In this document: positions 56,531 through 64,000 of the stretch, one piece after another
How the letters are laid out: every line of letters starts with the position of its first letter
Numbering within the stretch: position 1 is the stretch's first letter
Made by a program: the position numbers and the translations under genes
Notes under the pieces: generated by a model
Databases searched by the model: none
The model's input: the letters and a program-made list of their open reading frames with translations, nothing else
What the model was told of the DNA's origin: nothing
Assembly (NCBI RefSeq): GCF_001652915.1
Contig: NZ_BBQI01000010.1
Location: forward strand, 16,073-80,072
DNA: 64,000 nucleotides
Direction: 5' to 3'
Origin: Cupriavidus sp. D384
Lineage (GTDB): Bacteria; Pseudomonadota; Gammaproteobacteria; Burkholderiales; Burkholderiaceae

Positions 56531-58618
56531 ATGGAAAGCAGGACGAGGAAACCTGGGCAGTGGATGCAACGCGGCGCCAGCACGGCAGCCATGCTGCTGC
56601 TGGCCACGGCGGCGATGACCGCCTGCGGTGGTGGCGATGACAGCAACGCCGCCACCGGCGGCACCAATACCGGCGCGACGCCGGCCGAGGTCAAGCCGCT
56701 GGCTGGCGGTTCGCTCTACGTGGGTGCGGTGAGCTTTGGCGACACGGTGTCGGTCCAGCTCGACCAGCCCGCCGCCGGCCAGATCACCCTGCGCTTCCTC
56801 GATTCCCGTTTCGGCCTGGCCGGTGCACTGGTGGGCCAGTACACGCAGAGCGGCGACACCTATCGTGTGTCGAACCTGACGGCCTCCGGCGCCGACGTAC
56901 CGGCCGCGCTGGCCGCCGCCGCGGCATCGATCACGTTCAGCTTCACGCTGGACGACGGGCTGCTCTCCGGTGCGCTGGGCCAGGTGCCCAACGTCAAGGC
57001 CGGCAACGGCAGCCTGCTGCAAGGCTATGTCTCCGCCGCCAACAAGGGCGCCCAGCTCAGGGACATCGCCGGCACCTACAGCTACCTGCGCCAGGCAGGC
57101 GACACGGCCACGGCCGGCCAGCTGGCGATCCAGGCAGACGGCTCGGTGCGCGTGTGTGCGGGCCAGGGCTACAGCGCCAGCTGCGCGGGCGGCCAGACCG
57201 GCACGCTCGGCGCCGACGCCGACCAGGCCCGCTATCCGGGCGCCTTCGCACTGACCATCGCCGGCAGCAAGGTGGGCCGCGTCTTCGTCGGCAAGCAGCA
57301 GGGCGGCACGGCTCTGTTCGTCGACGAAACAGGCGCCAGCGCCACGGCCGCCACCGGCAACTGGGTGGTGCGCGCCGCGACGTCGCTGGCCGCCAACGCG
57401 GTGGATGGCGACTGGGTCTGCGCCGAGCCCGAACTCGACGATGCCAACGCCACCACCGGCCGTACGCGCCGCAACATCATTTCGGTAGGCAGCAACGTGC
57501 TGGCAGCGGACAACATCCCATCAGACGTCCCGCTGATCTACAACGGCTTTGCCAGCGGCGCCGCCTTCGGCCTGATCTCGGGCACGTGGCAGGAGCCGGT
57601 GGCCAGCCAGATGCAAACTGCATCGCTGGCCTGGCTGCCCGTCAGCACCAGGCTGGCCTACCAGCTGCGCCAGGTGCCGGGCACCCAGCGCGTGCTGCCG
57701 GCTGTTTGCACGCCGCTGCCGGCGCCGACGCCGATTTCGACGTACCTGCAAGCCACGGCCCAGCAGAACATCCTGGTCACCATGGCCGACCTGCGCCCGA
57801 CGCAGCCGGCCATCGGCCGCGACCAGATCTACTACAAGCTGGGCCGCTACGCGGTGGATTCGGCCAAGAATTTCGACGATGCCTGCGAGAACAACGGCCA
57901 GAACAAGACCGCCAAGGACGGCATCAAGACCGATTCGCGCATCGACAACCTGAGCTCGTTCACCTGCACGAAGACGGTTGGCGAGAAGCCCGAGGACATG
58001 AAGACACTGGTGGTGGGCCCGTACGGCGAGCCGTACCTGACCGATGGCCATCACGCCTTCACCACCGTCTGGGAAGCGCCGACCGGCGGCCCGCAGGCCA
58101 AGATGTGGATCCGCGTGCAGGACAACCTGTCGAACCTGAACCGCGCCCAGTTCTTCCGCACCATGCGCGCACGCAAGCTGGTCTGGCTCAAGGACGGCGA
58201 CAACCGCCCGATCTACCCGGCCGACCTGCCGCGCCAGCTGGGCCTCTCGAACGGCCTGGGCAATGACCAGTACCGCTCGCTGGTCTACTTCACGCGCGAC
58301 ATTGGCTACAGCCAGCCCACCGGCGCCACGGAATTCACCGAGTTCTACTGGGGCGACTGGCTGCGCAAGGTCGTAGACCTGAAGCAGGTGAACCTGAACG
58401 ACACCACGGCCTACCTGGCGGCCGTGCGCAAGGCCGCCGAAGCAATGGTGGCCCTGACGCCCGACACCATCGTCAGCGCTGACAAGACCGCCGCCACGCT
58501 GGGCCGTCTGGACGCTTTCAACGAGACCGAGTTCACGGCACTGTCGCAGCCGGTAGGATCGTCCAAGCCCGGCAAGCTGCCGTATGCAGTGGACTATCGC
58601 ACCAAGCTGAAGCCGTAA
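56531..58618 (+). CDS. Lipoprotein with C-terminal ParB-like (ParBc_2) domain
   Basis: 695-residue predicted lipoprotein. Signal with Ala-rich core ends in lipobox MTAC at about 36-39. Residues ~50-430 form Gly/Ala-rich beta repeats (GGSLYVGAVSFGDTVSVQLD; GTYSYLRQAGDTATAGQLAI). The C-terminal ~240 residues match the ParB-like nuclease-type family PF08857: LRPTQPAIGRDQIYYKLGRY, VVGPYGEPYLTDGHHAFTTV with DGHH, and LVWLKDGDNRPIYPADLPRQ. An outer-membrane or periplasmic ParB-fold protein cannot act on chromosomal DNA, so its role is unclear. Confidence 0.85.
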   Translation: MESRTRKPGQWMQRGASTAAMLLLATAAMTACGGGDDSNAATGGTNTGATPAEVKPLAGGSLYVGAVSFGDTVSVQLDQPAAGQITLRFLDSRFGLAGALVGQYTQSGDTYRVSNLTASGADVPAALAAAAASITFSFTLDDGLLSGALGQVPNVKAGNGSLLQGYVSAANKGAQLRDIAGTYSYLRQAGDTATAGQLAIQADGSVRVCAGQGYSASCAGGQTGTLGADADQARYPGAFALTIAGSKVGRVFVGKQQGGTALFVDETGASATAATGNWVVRAATSLAANAVDGDWVCAEPELDDANATTGRTRRNIISVGSNVLAADNIPSDVPLIYNGFASGAAFGLISGTWQEPVASQMQTASLAWLPVSTRLAYQLRQVPGTQRVLPAVCTPLPAPTPISTYLQATAQQNILVTMADLRPTQPAIGRDQIYYKLGRYAVDSAKNFDDACENNGQNKTAKDGIKTDSRIDNLSSFTCTKTVGEKPEDMKTLVVGPYGEPYLTDGHHAFTTVWEAPTGGPQAKMWIRVQDNLSNLNRAQFFRTMRARKLVWLKDGDNRPIYPADLPRQLGLSNGLGNDQYRSLVYFTRDIGYSQPTGATEFTEFYWGDWLRKVVDLKQVNLNDTTAYLAAVRKAAEAMVALTPDTIVSADKTAATLGRLDAFNETEFTALSQPVGSSKPGKLPYAVDYRTKLKP

Positions 58619-58621
58619 TGC

Positions 58622-58670
58622 TGGAACTGGTGGAACGGGTGGAACAGATGGAATAGCTGGCTAGCCAGCT
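58622..58670. repeat. 9-base tandem repeat followed by a 16-bp palindrome
   Basis: TGGAAC/T plus three variable bases recurs four times at 58622, 58631, 58640 and 58649, directly after the ParB-like gene stop. It runs into AGCTGGCTAGCCAGCT (58655-58670), a perfect palindrome. No function recognised. Confidence 0.6.
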
Positions 58671-58682
58671 TGCCTTGGTGAG

Positions 58683-58740
58683 GCCTCCGGGAAACCGGAG
58701 GCGAACACCCCAGCGCCTGGAAACAGGGCTGGGGTGTTTT
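58683..58740 (+). terminator. Tandem hairpin terminator of the ParB-like gene
   Basis: First hairpin GCCTCCGG-GAAA-CCGGAGGC (58683-58702) with a GNRA loop. Second hairpin AACACCCCAGC (58704-58714) with GCTGGGGTGTT (58728-58738), followed by TTGCTT. The second is a good intrinsic terminator. Confidence 0.88.
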
Positions 58741-58807
58741 GCTTGGGGCATGGCCGGGAGGCAATGCGCGGTCGATCGGTCGATCTATCAACCGATCGTT
58801 GAGTCGA

Positions 58808-59629
58808 TCAGTTGGCGACGATGCCCGACGTCTCGGCCGACACGGTGTCCACGCGCAGCAGCGGGAGTCCGCTCAGCTTGACGGGCCCCAGGCCGGGCGC
58901 CAGCCAGACGGTTGCCTCAAGCTTCGGGAAGTAATACGCCGGATCGCGCTCATACTGGATCTTGACCTTGCACGTATTGGCGTAGGACTTGTCCATCGCG
59001 GTCACATCTTCGCGGCCGATGTACTGCACCGTCCAATGCACCTTGCGCGCTACGCCATGGGTAAATGCCGGCTGCGGATCCGCGGCCGCGGCGGATTCCT
59101 GTTCCTCTACCATCGTCACGCTGCGCGTCTCGTTGGGCTGCATGCCCAGCAGTGACAGCTTGGCCGGCTTGCCGGCGGCATCCTCGTACGTAAAGCGCCG
59201 ATATTTGACCCACGGCCCACTGGGGAAGCCACGATGCCCGAACTCAGTCACACCCAGAGGAAACAAGACGGTTTCCGGATCCAGATAGATGCGGAAGTTG
59301 GACGAAACCGCGTGAAGCAGCGTGCCGGTGGCCTGAACATCGATGGTGTCCAGGCTCCTGCCATCGAATGTGGTCGGGCCAATGCCCTTGCCCTCGAATG
59401 TCACGGCTTCGGGGACCGGACCGGCATTGGCCGACACCGTCATCGACTTTCCGGTTGTCATCGGCGTCAGGCATTGCGCATCGAACGGCGCCATCGCGTT
59501 AGCCGTCGCACCAGTGGCGGCGCCGCTGGTGCCGACGCTGTTCTTACTATCGCCGTCCGAACCGCCACAGGCGGCGATAACGGCGGCAGATGCCACCAGC
59601 GTAAATGCGAGCTTCTTCTTCATAGGCAT
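58808..59629 (-). CDS. Hypothetical lipoprotein
   Basis: 273-residue predicted lipoprotein: signal MPMKKKLAFTLVASAAVIAA with lipobox IAAC, then Gly/Ser/Asp linker. The mature domain is beta-rich with SMTVSANAGPVPEAVTFEGK, NFRIYLDPETVLFPLGVTEF and FPKLEATVWLAPGLGPVKLSG. No family recognised. It is convergent with the ParB-like lipoprotein; a 10-bp ACCGATCG inverted repeat lies over its 3' end. Confidence 0.75.
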   Translation of the reverse strand: MPMKKKLAFTLVASAAVIAACGGSDGDSKNSVGTSGAATGATANAMAPFDAQCLTPMTTGKSMTVSANAGPVPEAVTFEGKGIGPTTFDGRSLDTIDVQATGTLLHAVSSNFRIYLDPETVLFPLGVTEFGHRGFPSGPWVKYRRFTYEDAAGKPAKLSLLGMQPNETRSVTMVEEQESAAAADPQPAFTHGVARKVHWTVQYIGREDVTAMDKSYANTCKVKIQYERDPAYYFPKLEATVWLAPGLGPVKLSGLPLLRVDTVSAETSGIVAN

Positions 59630-59716
59630 TGACCCCTTACGGGCGTTGAAATAGCGGGCAGTCTGTGCTGCCCTGGGTTGGGAAAAAACGAAAATCGAAA
59701 GTTGTGTCTCGGCGAT

Positions 59717-59962
59717 TTACTGAAGTACCCGCTTTCCGTAAATCCACTCGGTGCTGCCGTATGGCGCAAGCTGATGCATGGCGCCCAGAATCTGCCGCGA
59801 TTTGACGTCGTCGCCTTTTACGAACTTCGAGTAGGCAGCGCTGTAGAACGAAGCCTCGGCTTTGTCCTTCTTGGGCAAATGAATAAATACGCACGGCAAG
59901 AAATTTTTTCCATGACATCGGATTTCCGGAAATGAATGGGGGGGAGCAAGAGAATTACTCAA
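59717..59962 (-). CDS. Short uncertain frame after cdiB
   Basis: 81-codon frame with a TTG start overlapping the cdiB stop (TTGA). The C-terminal half (KAEASFYSAAYSKFVKGDD, then RQILGAMHQLAPYGSTEWI) looks protein-like and amphipathic; the N-terminal half does not. No ATG serves it. It may be a coupled small gene of the CDI locus or a degraded gene. The 330-base gap 59630-59958 otherwise holds nothing recognised. Confidence 0.35.
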   Translation of the reverse strand: MSNSLAPPHSFPEIRCHGKNFLPCVFIHLPKKDKAEASFYSAAYSKFVKGDDVKSRQILGAMHQLAPYGSTEWIYGKRVLQ

Positions 59963-61731
59963 TACTGATAAACCACCTGCATCCCCGCCGTCACCCCGGC
60001 GGTATTGAACTGCTCCGGCTTGTACACAGGCGTTCCGAGAAACACGTCATACGAGACGCCGCCGAACTTTTGCGAGCCCACGCCGCCGCGCATGCCGAGT
60101 ACTGCGCCCGCCAATTGCGTGCCGACCAGTGCCTGGGTCGATGGTCCATACACGCGGCCATAATCGAGGCCGACATAAACTGCCTGACCGCTCGTTCCCA
60201 GCGGCGCCTGCAGTTCGTTGCGCCAATAGAATCCACGCTCGCCGGCAAGCTGGCTCTCGCCATCGAAGCCCCTTACCGTATATCGGCTGCCAATCGTCAA
60301 ATCATCAACGTAGTACAGCCGGTCGTTGGTGAATTGGCCCCGGATCGTCGTGACGTAGCGGAATGGCTGTTCTGCGAGTTTGAACGGCACCGAGAGGTTG
60401 GCGTCGAGCACCATCATCCGGTAACGCCAAGTCGGGCCATCCAGCGACGCCAGCGTGTCGTCTTGCGCACCAAAGGCGCCGATGCCCTGGCGGAATGACA
60501 GCGTGGCATCGAGCTGCGACTGGCCGAAGTAGTGGCGGTCCGTCACCCCGAATTCGAGGATGGTGTTATTGCGGCGCTGCTGCGGGATTTCGGTGTCCTC
60601 GATATAGCTCTTGCCGAATCGGCGCGTCAGCCGCACCTGCATGCCGAACACGTCGTTCTGGCTGCGGCGCAGCACCCGATGCAGCTTCAGATCGACGTTT
60701 TCCGATTTTCCGCTCGACACGAACGTCGTATTCACGCCAGCAATCTGCTGGAAGTAATTGCTGCTGTAAGCCGAGAGTGTCGCTGTCCAGTAGCCCCACG
60801 GGATCGAATAGAAGCCATTCCAGCCGCGCGTGCCGTGCTCCTTGTTGCTGAACATCAAATCCTGGTTGTAGCCGATGTTGAATATGTCGCTCAGGCCCAG
60901 CGGGTTGTCGATCCCGACGCTCACGTTGCCTTGCCACTTACCGGTGGAACGCGAGCCCGAGTTGTCGACGGAGCCTACCAGCGTCCACCGCTTACCGCGT
61001 TTGACGGCGATCACGACATCGCTACGTCCCGGCGTCGACGTCGGCACGATCTGCATGTCGACGTCCTGGCTGGCGACACGCTTCATCTGCTCCAGCCCTT
61101 GCTCCAGATCACGCAGGTTCAGCAGTTCGCCGGGGGCAGTGGGGAACGCTGACTTCCACGTGCCCCACAGGTCGGGATCGCTGAAGCGGATATCGCCGAT
61201 CACGCCGGGGATCAGCGCGAGCTTTAGCGTTCCCGACGACAAATCCTGCTCGGGTACCAGCACGCGCGTGGTGACGTAACCCTTCGACAGGATCGTTTGC
61301 GATAGCCCCTTGACCAGCGTTTCCACGCCCTGCTTGCCGACGCACTCGCCTTGATAGTGGTCAAGCCACTGTTGTGCAAAGGCAAACGGGTCCATCGGCA
61401 GGGCCGAGGCGCCTGCGGCTTGCAGGTCAGCAGGAAGGTCCCTGGGAACTTCGAGGGCGAAGCGGTTGACTCGGAAGCACGGGAATTCCTGCGGCAACGC
61501 AGGAAATTCGGCGCGGGCGGTTGCTTCAGCGCGCACGGCTGGGGCATCGACAACGGCAGCCCGTTCGCGGGCTTCCTGCTGCTGGCGCGTGCGCTGGTCT
61601 TGCTCGGCGTTGGTCAGGGCGGCGGCCTGGCCGGGGGGCGGCGGGACTTGGGCCAATGCAAGCAATGGGATAGTTGAAAGGCCAAGTGCAAGTGACGCGA
61701 TCTTGGCAATGTGCGACGAATTTGAAGACAT
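59959..61731 (-). CDS. cdiB: Two-partner secretion transporter CdiB (ShlB/FhaC/HecB family)
   Basis: 590-residue Omp85-type pore that exports CdiA across the outer membrane. Signal peptide (to about 28, ending ALAQ), an N-terminal Gln/Arg-rich helix, two POTRA domains (FPCFRVNRFALEVP; GVIGDIRFSDPDLWGTWKSA), then the barrel with the FhaC/TpsB motif TVRGFDGESQLAGERGFYWR and closing strand GVTAGMQVVYQY. Start at 61731 fits the signal peptide. It follows cdiI in the cdiA-cdiI-cdiB order of Burkholderia-type loci. Confidence 0.94.
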   Translation of the reverse strand: MSSNSSHIAKIASLALGLSTIPLLALAQVPPPPGQAAALTNAEQDQRTRQQQEARERAAVVDAPAVRAEATARAEFPALPQEFPCFRVNRFALEVPRDLPADLQAAGASALPMDPFAFAQQWLDHYQGECVGKQGVETLVKGLSQTILSKGYVTTRVLVPEQDLSSGTLKLALIPGVIGDIRFSDPDLWGTWKSAFPTAPGELLNLRDLEQGLEQMKRVASQDVDMQIVPTSTPGRSDVVIAVKRGKRWTLVGSVDNSGSRSTGKWQGNVSVGIDNPLGLSDIFNIGYNQDLMFSNKEHGTRGWNGFYSIPWGYWTATLSAYSSNYFQQIAGVNTTFVSSGKSENVDLKLHRVLRRSQNDVFGMQVRLTRRFGKSYIEDTEIPQQRRNNTILEFGVTDRHYFGQSQLDATLSFRQGIGAFGAQDDTLASLDGPTWRYRMMVLDANLSVPFKLAEQPFRYVTTIRGQFTNDRLYYVDDLTIGSRYTVRGFDGESQLAGERGFYWRNELQAPLGTSGQAVYVGLDYGRVYGPSTQALVGTQLAGAVLGMRGGVGSQKFGGVSYDVFLGTPVYKPEQFNTAGVTAGMQVVYQY

Positions 61732-61745
61732 CGGGATGACAGGGG

Positions 61746-61937
61746 TCAGACGGGATCTTGGCGCCGCCATAACGCGTATGGTGATAAGGGAGTGGTGCTA
61801 ATACCGCTGATCTCTGGAGCGACCCTCTCATTTCCTCCGACGTGCGTAAGCTCTACGCTCATATGCTGCCAAATTGCACCCATTGAAAGCCCAAATGCAC
61901 TTTTGGCCACGCCTTCGATTATTTCATTCATTTTCAT
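61746..61937 (-). CDS. Small uncertain frame between cdiI and cdiB (BcpO position)
   Basis: 63-codon frame (MKMNEIIEGVAKSAFGLSMG at the start) in the A+T-rich ~300-base gap 61732-62032. The position matches bcpO of Burkholderia CDI loci, but bcpO products are lipoproteins and no lipobox is visible. It could instead be a vestigial immunity fragment or chance frame. The rest of the gap has T-rich tracts near 61915-61950 and no other feature. Confidence 0.3.
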   Translation of the reverse strand: MKMNEIIEGVAKSAFGLSMGAIWQHMSVELTHVGGNERVAPEISGISTTPLSPYALWRRQDPV

Positions 61938-62032
61938 TTGAATTTAATATCCACTCGACGTCCGATGCAGCATGTGTGCGATTCAAGACGGAGTTTACGG
62001 GGCTCAGTGCGTGTCTCATCCTCTTACGAGGG

Positions 62033-62305
62033 TTAACTTTTATTTGCCCAACCCTCTAGTGCATGCGAATACTGCGCATGCGCCTCACCAAGATCGTCAT
62101 ATTTAAACAAGGGACTCTCGGTGTTCGCAAAGTGCCAACGGTAGTCATCGTGCATTGGGGGCACGATATCCCCTCGTTCAATGCTGTCAAATAGGTTCGC
62201 CATAAATCCCAAAACCATGCTCGCATGGTCGTCTTTTTTGGCATATTGCTGCAATATGCCGTGAAATATGCGAGCTTTTTCCTGCAATAGCTTGACTTGA
62301 TCCAC
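62033..62305 (-). CDS. cdiI: Candidate CDI immunity protein
   Basis: 90-residue acidic, helical protein of no recognised family (IFHGILQQYAKKDDHASMVL in the middle, then HDDYRWHFANTESPLFKYDD). It is the small gene immediately after cdiA (nine-base gap), the place where the toxin-neutralising protein is encoded. GAGGTG precedes the GTG start at 62305. The segment is visibly A+T-richer than the housekeeping genes, as usual for exchanged toxin/immunity pairs. Confidence 0.75.
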   Translation of the reverse strand: MDQVKLLQEKARIFHGILQQYAKKDDHASMVLGFMANLFDSIERGDIVPPMHDDYRWHFANTESPLFKYDDLGEAHAQYSHALEGWANKS

Positions 62306-62314
62306 GGAATCACC

Positions 62315-64000
62315 TCACTGCAAAGTAAATGGATTCATTTTTTTTGGAGTAGTCCATTGACCACGGTTCGGCACAATAACTTGTTGTGCACCGCCTGGCA
62401 TTGCGGCACTGCCTTGCGCAGTGCCGGCGACATTCGACACATAGACGCTCGGCGTCATCCCGGGCTTTGGAGTAATGGCGTAGTAGTCAACTCCATTCCT
62501 CAAGATATTCGCCGCCTGTGCCGCCGGCAACCCCAATACTTGCCCAGCCTGCTCCGGTGTCATAGTTGCAATTGCCTGAGCTTGCTGCGGACTCATCCAG
62601 TAGCCAGTGTACGAAGATACGTCATCACCCTTCGGAACGACTTTCACGAGTGTTGCACCCGGTGCCGCGAGTCCTGCCTGCGGCAAACTAGTACCAGATT
62701 CAATATAGCTCTGCGCGATTGACTCGACACGCTGGGCAGACATTCCAGGATTCGCGGCTTGAATATCCCGAATCAAAGCCTGTGCCGGCGGGGATTGCAT
62801 GATCTCAGGAGTCGCCTTGACACCGTTGGTCACGAAATTTTGGTAACTAGCGGCCCCCAATTTGTTCAGGGCTGCCGCCTGAGTGGTAGCGGCGTTGGCG
62901 ACTGCACCTGCGGTCGCTGCCCCACCAATGCCAAGGGCCGCCTCAAGCAATCCCGCTGCTCCTGGCGACATGCCGAGCCCAGTTAGCGCTTGGTTTAGGT
63001 ATGTTGACTCAGGTTGTCCGCTCACCATTTGCTTTGACCCAGCGATGAGCGCGTCGGCACTTGTGCCAGCGACGATTGTATTTGCTACACACCCGACGCC
63101 AGTTGCACACGAGACAGGGGCGCTTGCTACCGCTCCGCTTATGCCGACGGCTCCCAACACGGCTTGGCCCGCACCAATACCACGGGTGGTCAATTGATAT
63201 GTGTTGTTCACTTGCTTTGCAGCGTCCATATTCGCATCGCTAAGCAAACCAGACGTGCTATACCCAAACATGCCTGATTGCTGAGACAACGTCTGACGCT
63301 CACCAGCAAGTGAGTCGCTTGCCCCAAAATCCGCAATTTGCTTCAATTGCTGATAGGCCGCACTGCCTTCGGGGTATTCAGCGTAGCACTTTGTCATTGC
63401 ACATGCCGCAGCAGTCAACCGAGCTTCTTTCGCTGTGTCATTGCCAGCAAGGTCTTTAATCCGCTGTTTCTCATCCGGATGCAACTGCCGATTAAACCGA
63501 TCCACATTCGCCGCAGTCGCCGCCCCTGACCCACCACCCACCGCAGCACCCATACCTCCAGCCACAAGATTCGCTGCCAGGTTCCCGATGGCCTCGTCCA
63601 GGTTCTTGTTGCCACTGTCAACGCCATTAGCCACAGACTTACCAAGAGTGGCGAGCTTCTCGGCCGCGAGCGACGACAAGCCCGCGCCAACTGCGCCGGC
63701 GATGGCGTTACCGCCGCCCAGTCCAGCGATCATCGCCCCACCAGCCGCATGCAAGGCCGCCCGATACTCGCCGCCTTCCTTCCAGCCTTCGACATCGGCC
63801 TGCGCCTCGGCAACCGCCGCGCGGTTGGCATCGCTCGGGTCCTTGCCGTAAGCGTCGTTGGCAACCTTCAAGGCATCTTTCGCAGCCTTCTCCTTACTCC
63901 CCGCAATATCCCCCACCGTCTTCGCCACCGCCTCCCCAGCCGCCTGCGCCGCCGCCATCATGTCGGCTTGCTTGCCCAGCACGTTGTTGAGGTCCGGGCC
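62315..64000 (-). CDS. cdiA: 3' end of CdiA (contact-dependent inhibition toxin), partial
   Basis: C-terminal ~560 residues of a hemagglutinin-type toxin; the frame stays open to the right edge, so the start and filamentous part lie outside. Visible parts: a Gly/Ala-rich pretoxin segment (AGGAMIAGLGGGNAIAGAVG; NLAANLVAGGMGAAVGGGSG), the conserved NVDRFNRQLHPDEKQRIKDL block with TAAACAMTKCYAEYPEGSAA, a hydrophobic Gly-rich stretch (about 62900-63150) and a distinct C-terminal tail (LVKVVPKGDDVSSYTGYWMS to the end) that is the probable toxin. Toxin activity is not assigned. Confidence 0.88.
   Translation of the reverse strand, partial: GPDLNNVLGKQADMMAAAQAAGEAVAKTVGDIAGSKEKAAKDALKVANDAYGKDPSDANRAAVAEAQADVEGWKEGGEYRAALHAAGGAMIAGLGGGNAIAGAVGAGLSSLAAEKLATLGKSVANGVDSGNKNLDEAIGNLAANLVAGGMGAAVGGGSGAATAANVDRFNRQLHPDEKQRIKDLAGNDTAKEARLTAAACAMTKCYAEYPEGSAAYQQLKQIADFGASDSLAGERQTLSQQSGMFGYSTSGLLSDANMDAAKQVNNTYQLTTRGIGAGQAVLGAVGISGAVASAPVSCATGVGCVANTIVAGTSADALIAGSKQMVSGQPESTYLNQALTGLGMSPGAAGLLEAALGIGGAATAGAVANAATTQAAALNKLGAASYQNFVTNGVKATPEIMQSPPAQALIRDIQAANPGMSAQRVESIAQSYIESGTSLPQAGLAAPGATLVKVVPKGDDVSSYTGYWMSPQQAQAIATMTPEQAGQVLGLPAAQAANILRNGVDYYAITPKPGMTPSVYVSNVAGTAQGSAAMPGGAQQVIVPNRGQWTTPKKMNPFTLQ

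Noticed and set aside
58771..58800. GATCG-rich repeats near 58771-58806 as a replication or partition site
   Set aside because: CGATCGGT/ACCGATCG are an isolated inverted repeat beside a lipoprotein stop. There are no ordered iterons, DnaA boxes or plasmid genes, despite a ParB-like gene nearby.

Overview
The window reads as chromosome of a high-GC betaproteobacterium of the Burkholderiaceae, most like Cupriavidus or Ralstonia. The clues are the dense GC-rich coding, the many LysR regulators and Bug-type solute receptors, the E. coli-type ArgG, the long-form LeuA, the lutACB/lldP lactate cluster and the cdiA-cdiI-cdiB gene order typical of Burkholderiaceae. No rRNA, tRNA, CRISPR array, insertion sequence or integrase was seen. 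Genus is inferred from gene content only.

Left third (1-26 kb). It opens with the N-terminal part of a bifunctional penicillin-binding protein running off the left edge. Then come an aldo/keto reductase, a LysR/GDSL-esterase divergent pair, argG, a small VOC protein, slyX, an EamA exporter, a coupled OXDD/sirtuin pair, a type Vd patatin autotransporter, an IclR regulator, a PilZ flagellar brake and a LysR/LysE pair. A DNA-repair operon follows (Ada-AlkA fusion, Ogt, ThpR), then an M16 protease, a small unknown gene behind a perfect LexA-type box, and an acyl-CoA dehydrogenase.

Middle (26-44 kb). This part is catabolic: an MHS-type carboxylate permease, a YbaK-like deacylase, ethanolamine ammonia-lyase (eutBC, with no microcompartment genes), an AI-2E family permease, and a complete lactate module (lldR-type repressor, lutA-lutC-lutB, lldP) with palindromic operators. 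Next is a CoA-transferase / Bug receptor / AidB-like dehydrogenase cluster divergent from its probable LysR regulator.

Right third (44-64 kb). An ECF sigma/anti-sigma pair is divergent from feoAB plus a small Cys-rich membrane protein behind a Fur-like box. A lipoprotein follows, then leuA preceded by what looks like a complete transcription attenuator (Leu-rich leader peptide, competing 1:2, 2:3 and 3:4 hairpins, U-run). After that come ompW with an FNR-like box, AMP nucleosidase, a GNAT protein, an exported F420-reductase-like protein, a ParB-like lipoprotein and another lipoprotein. The right edge holds a contact-dependent inhibition locus read leftward: 3' end of cdiA with a candidate toxin tail, an A+T-rich cdiI immunity candidate, then the two-partner secretion pore cdiB.

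The two most rewarding objects are the leuA attenuator and the CDI toxin/immunity pair. The LexA-box gene is a third candidate for undescribed biology.
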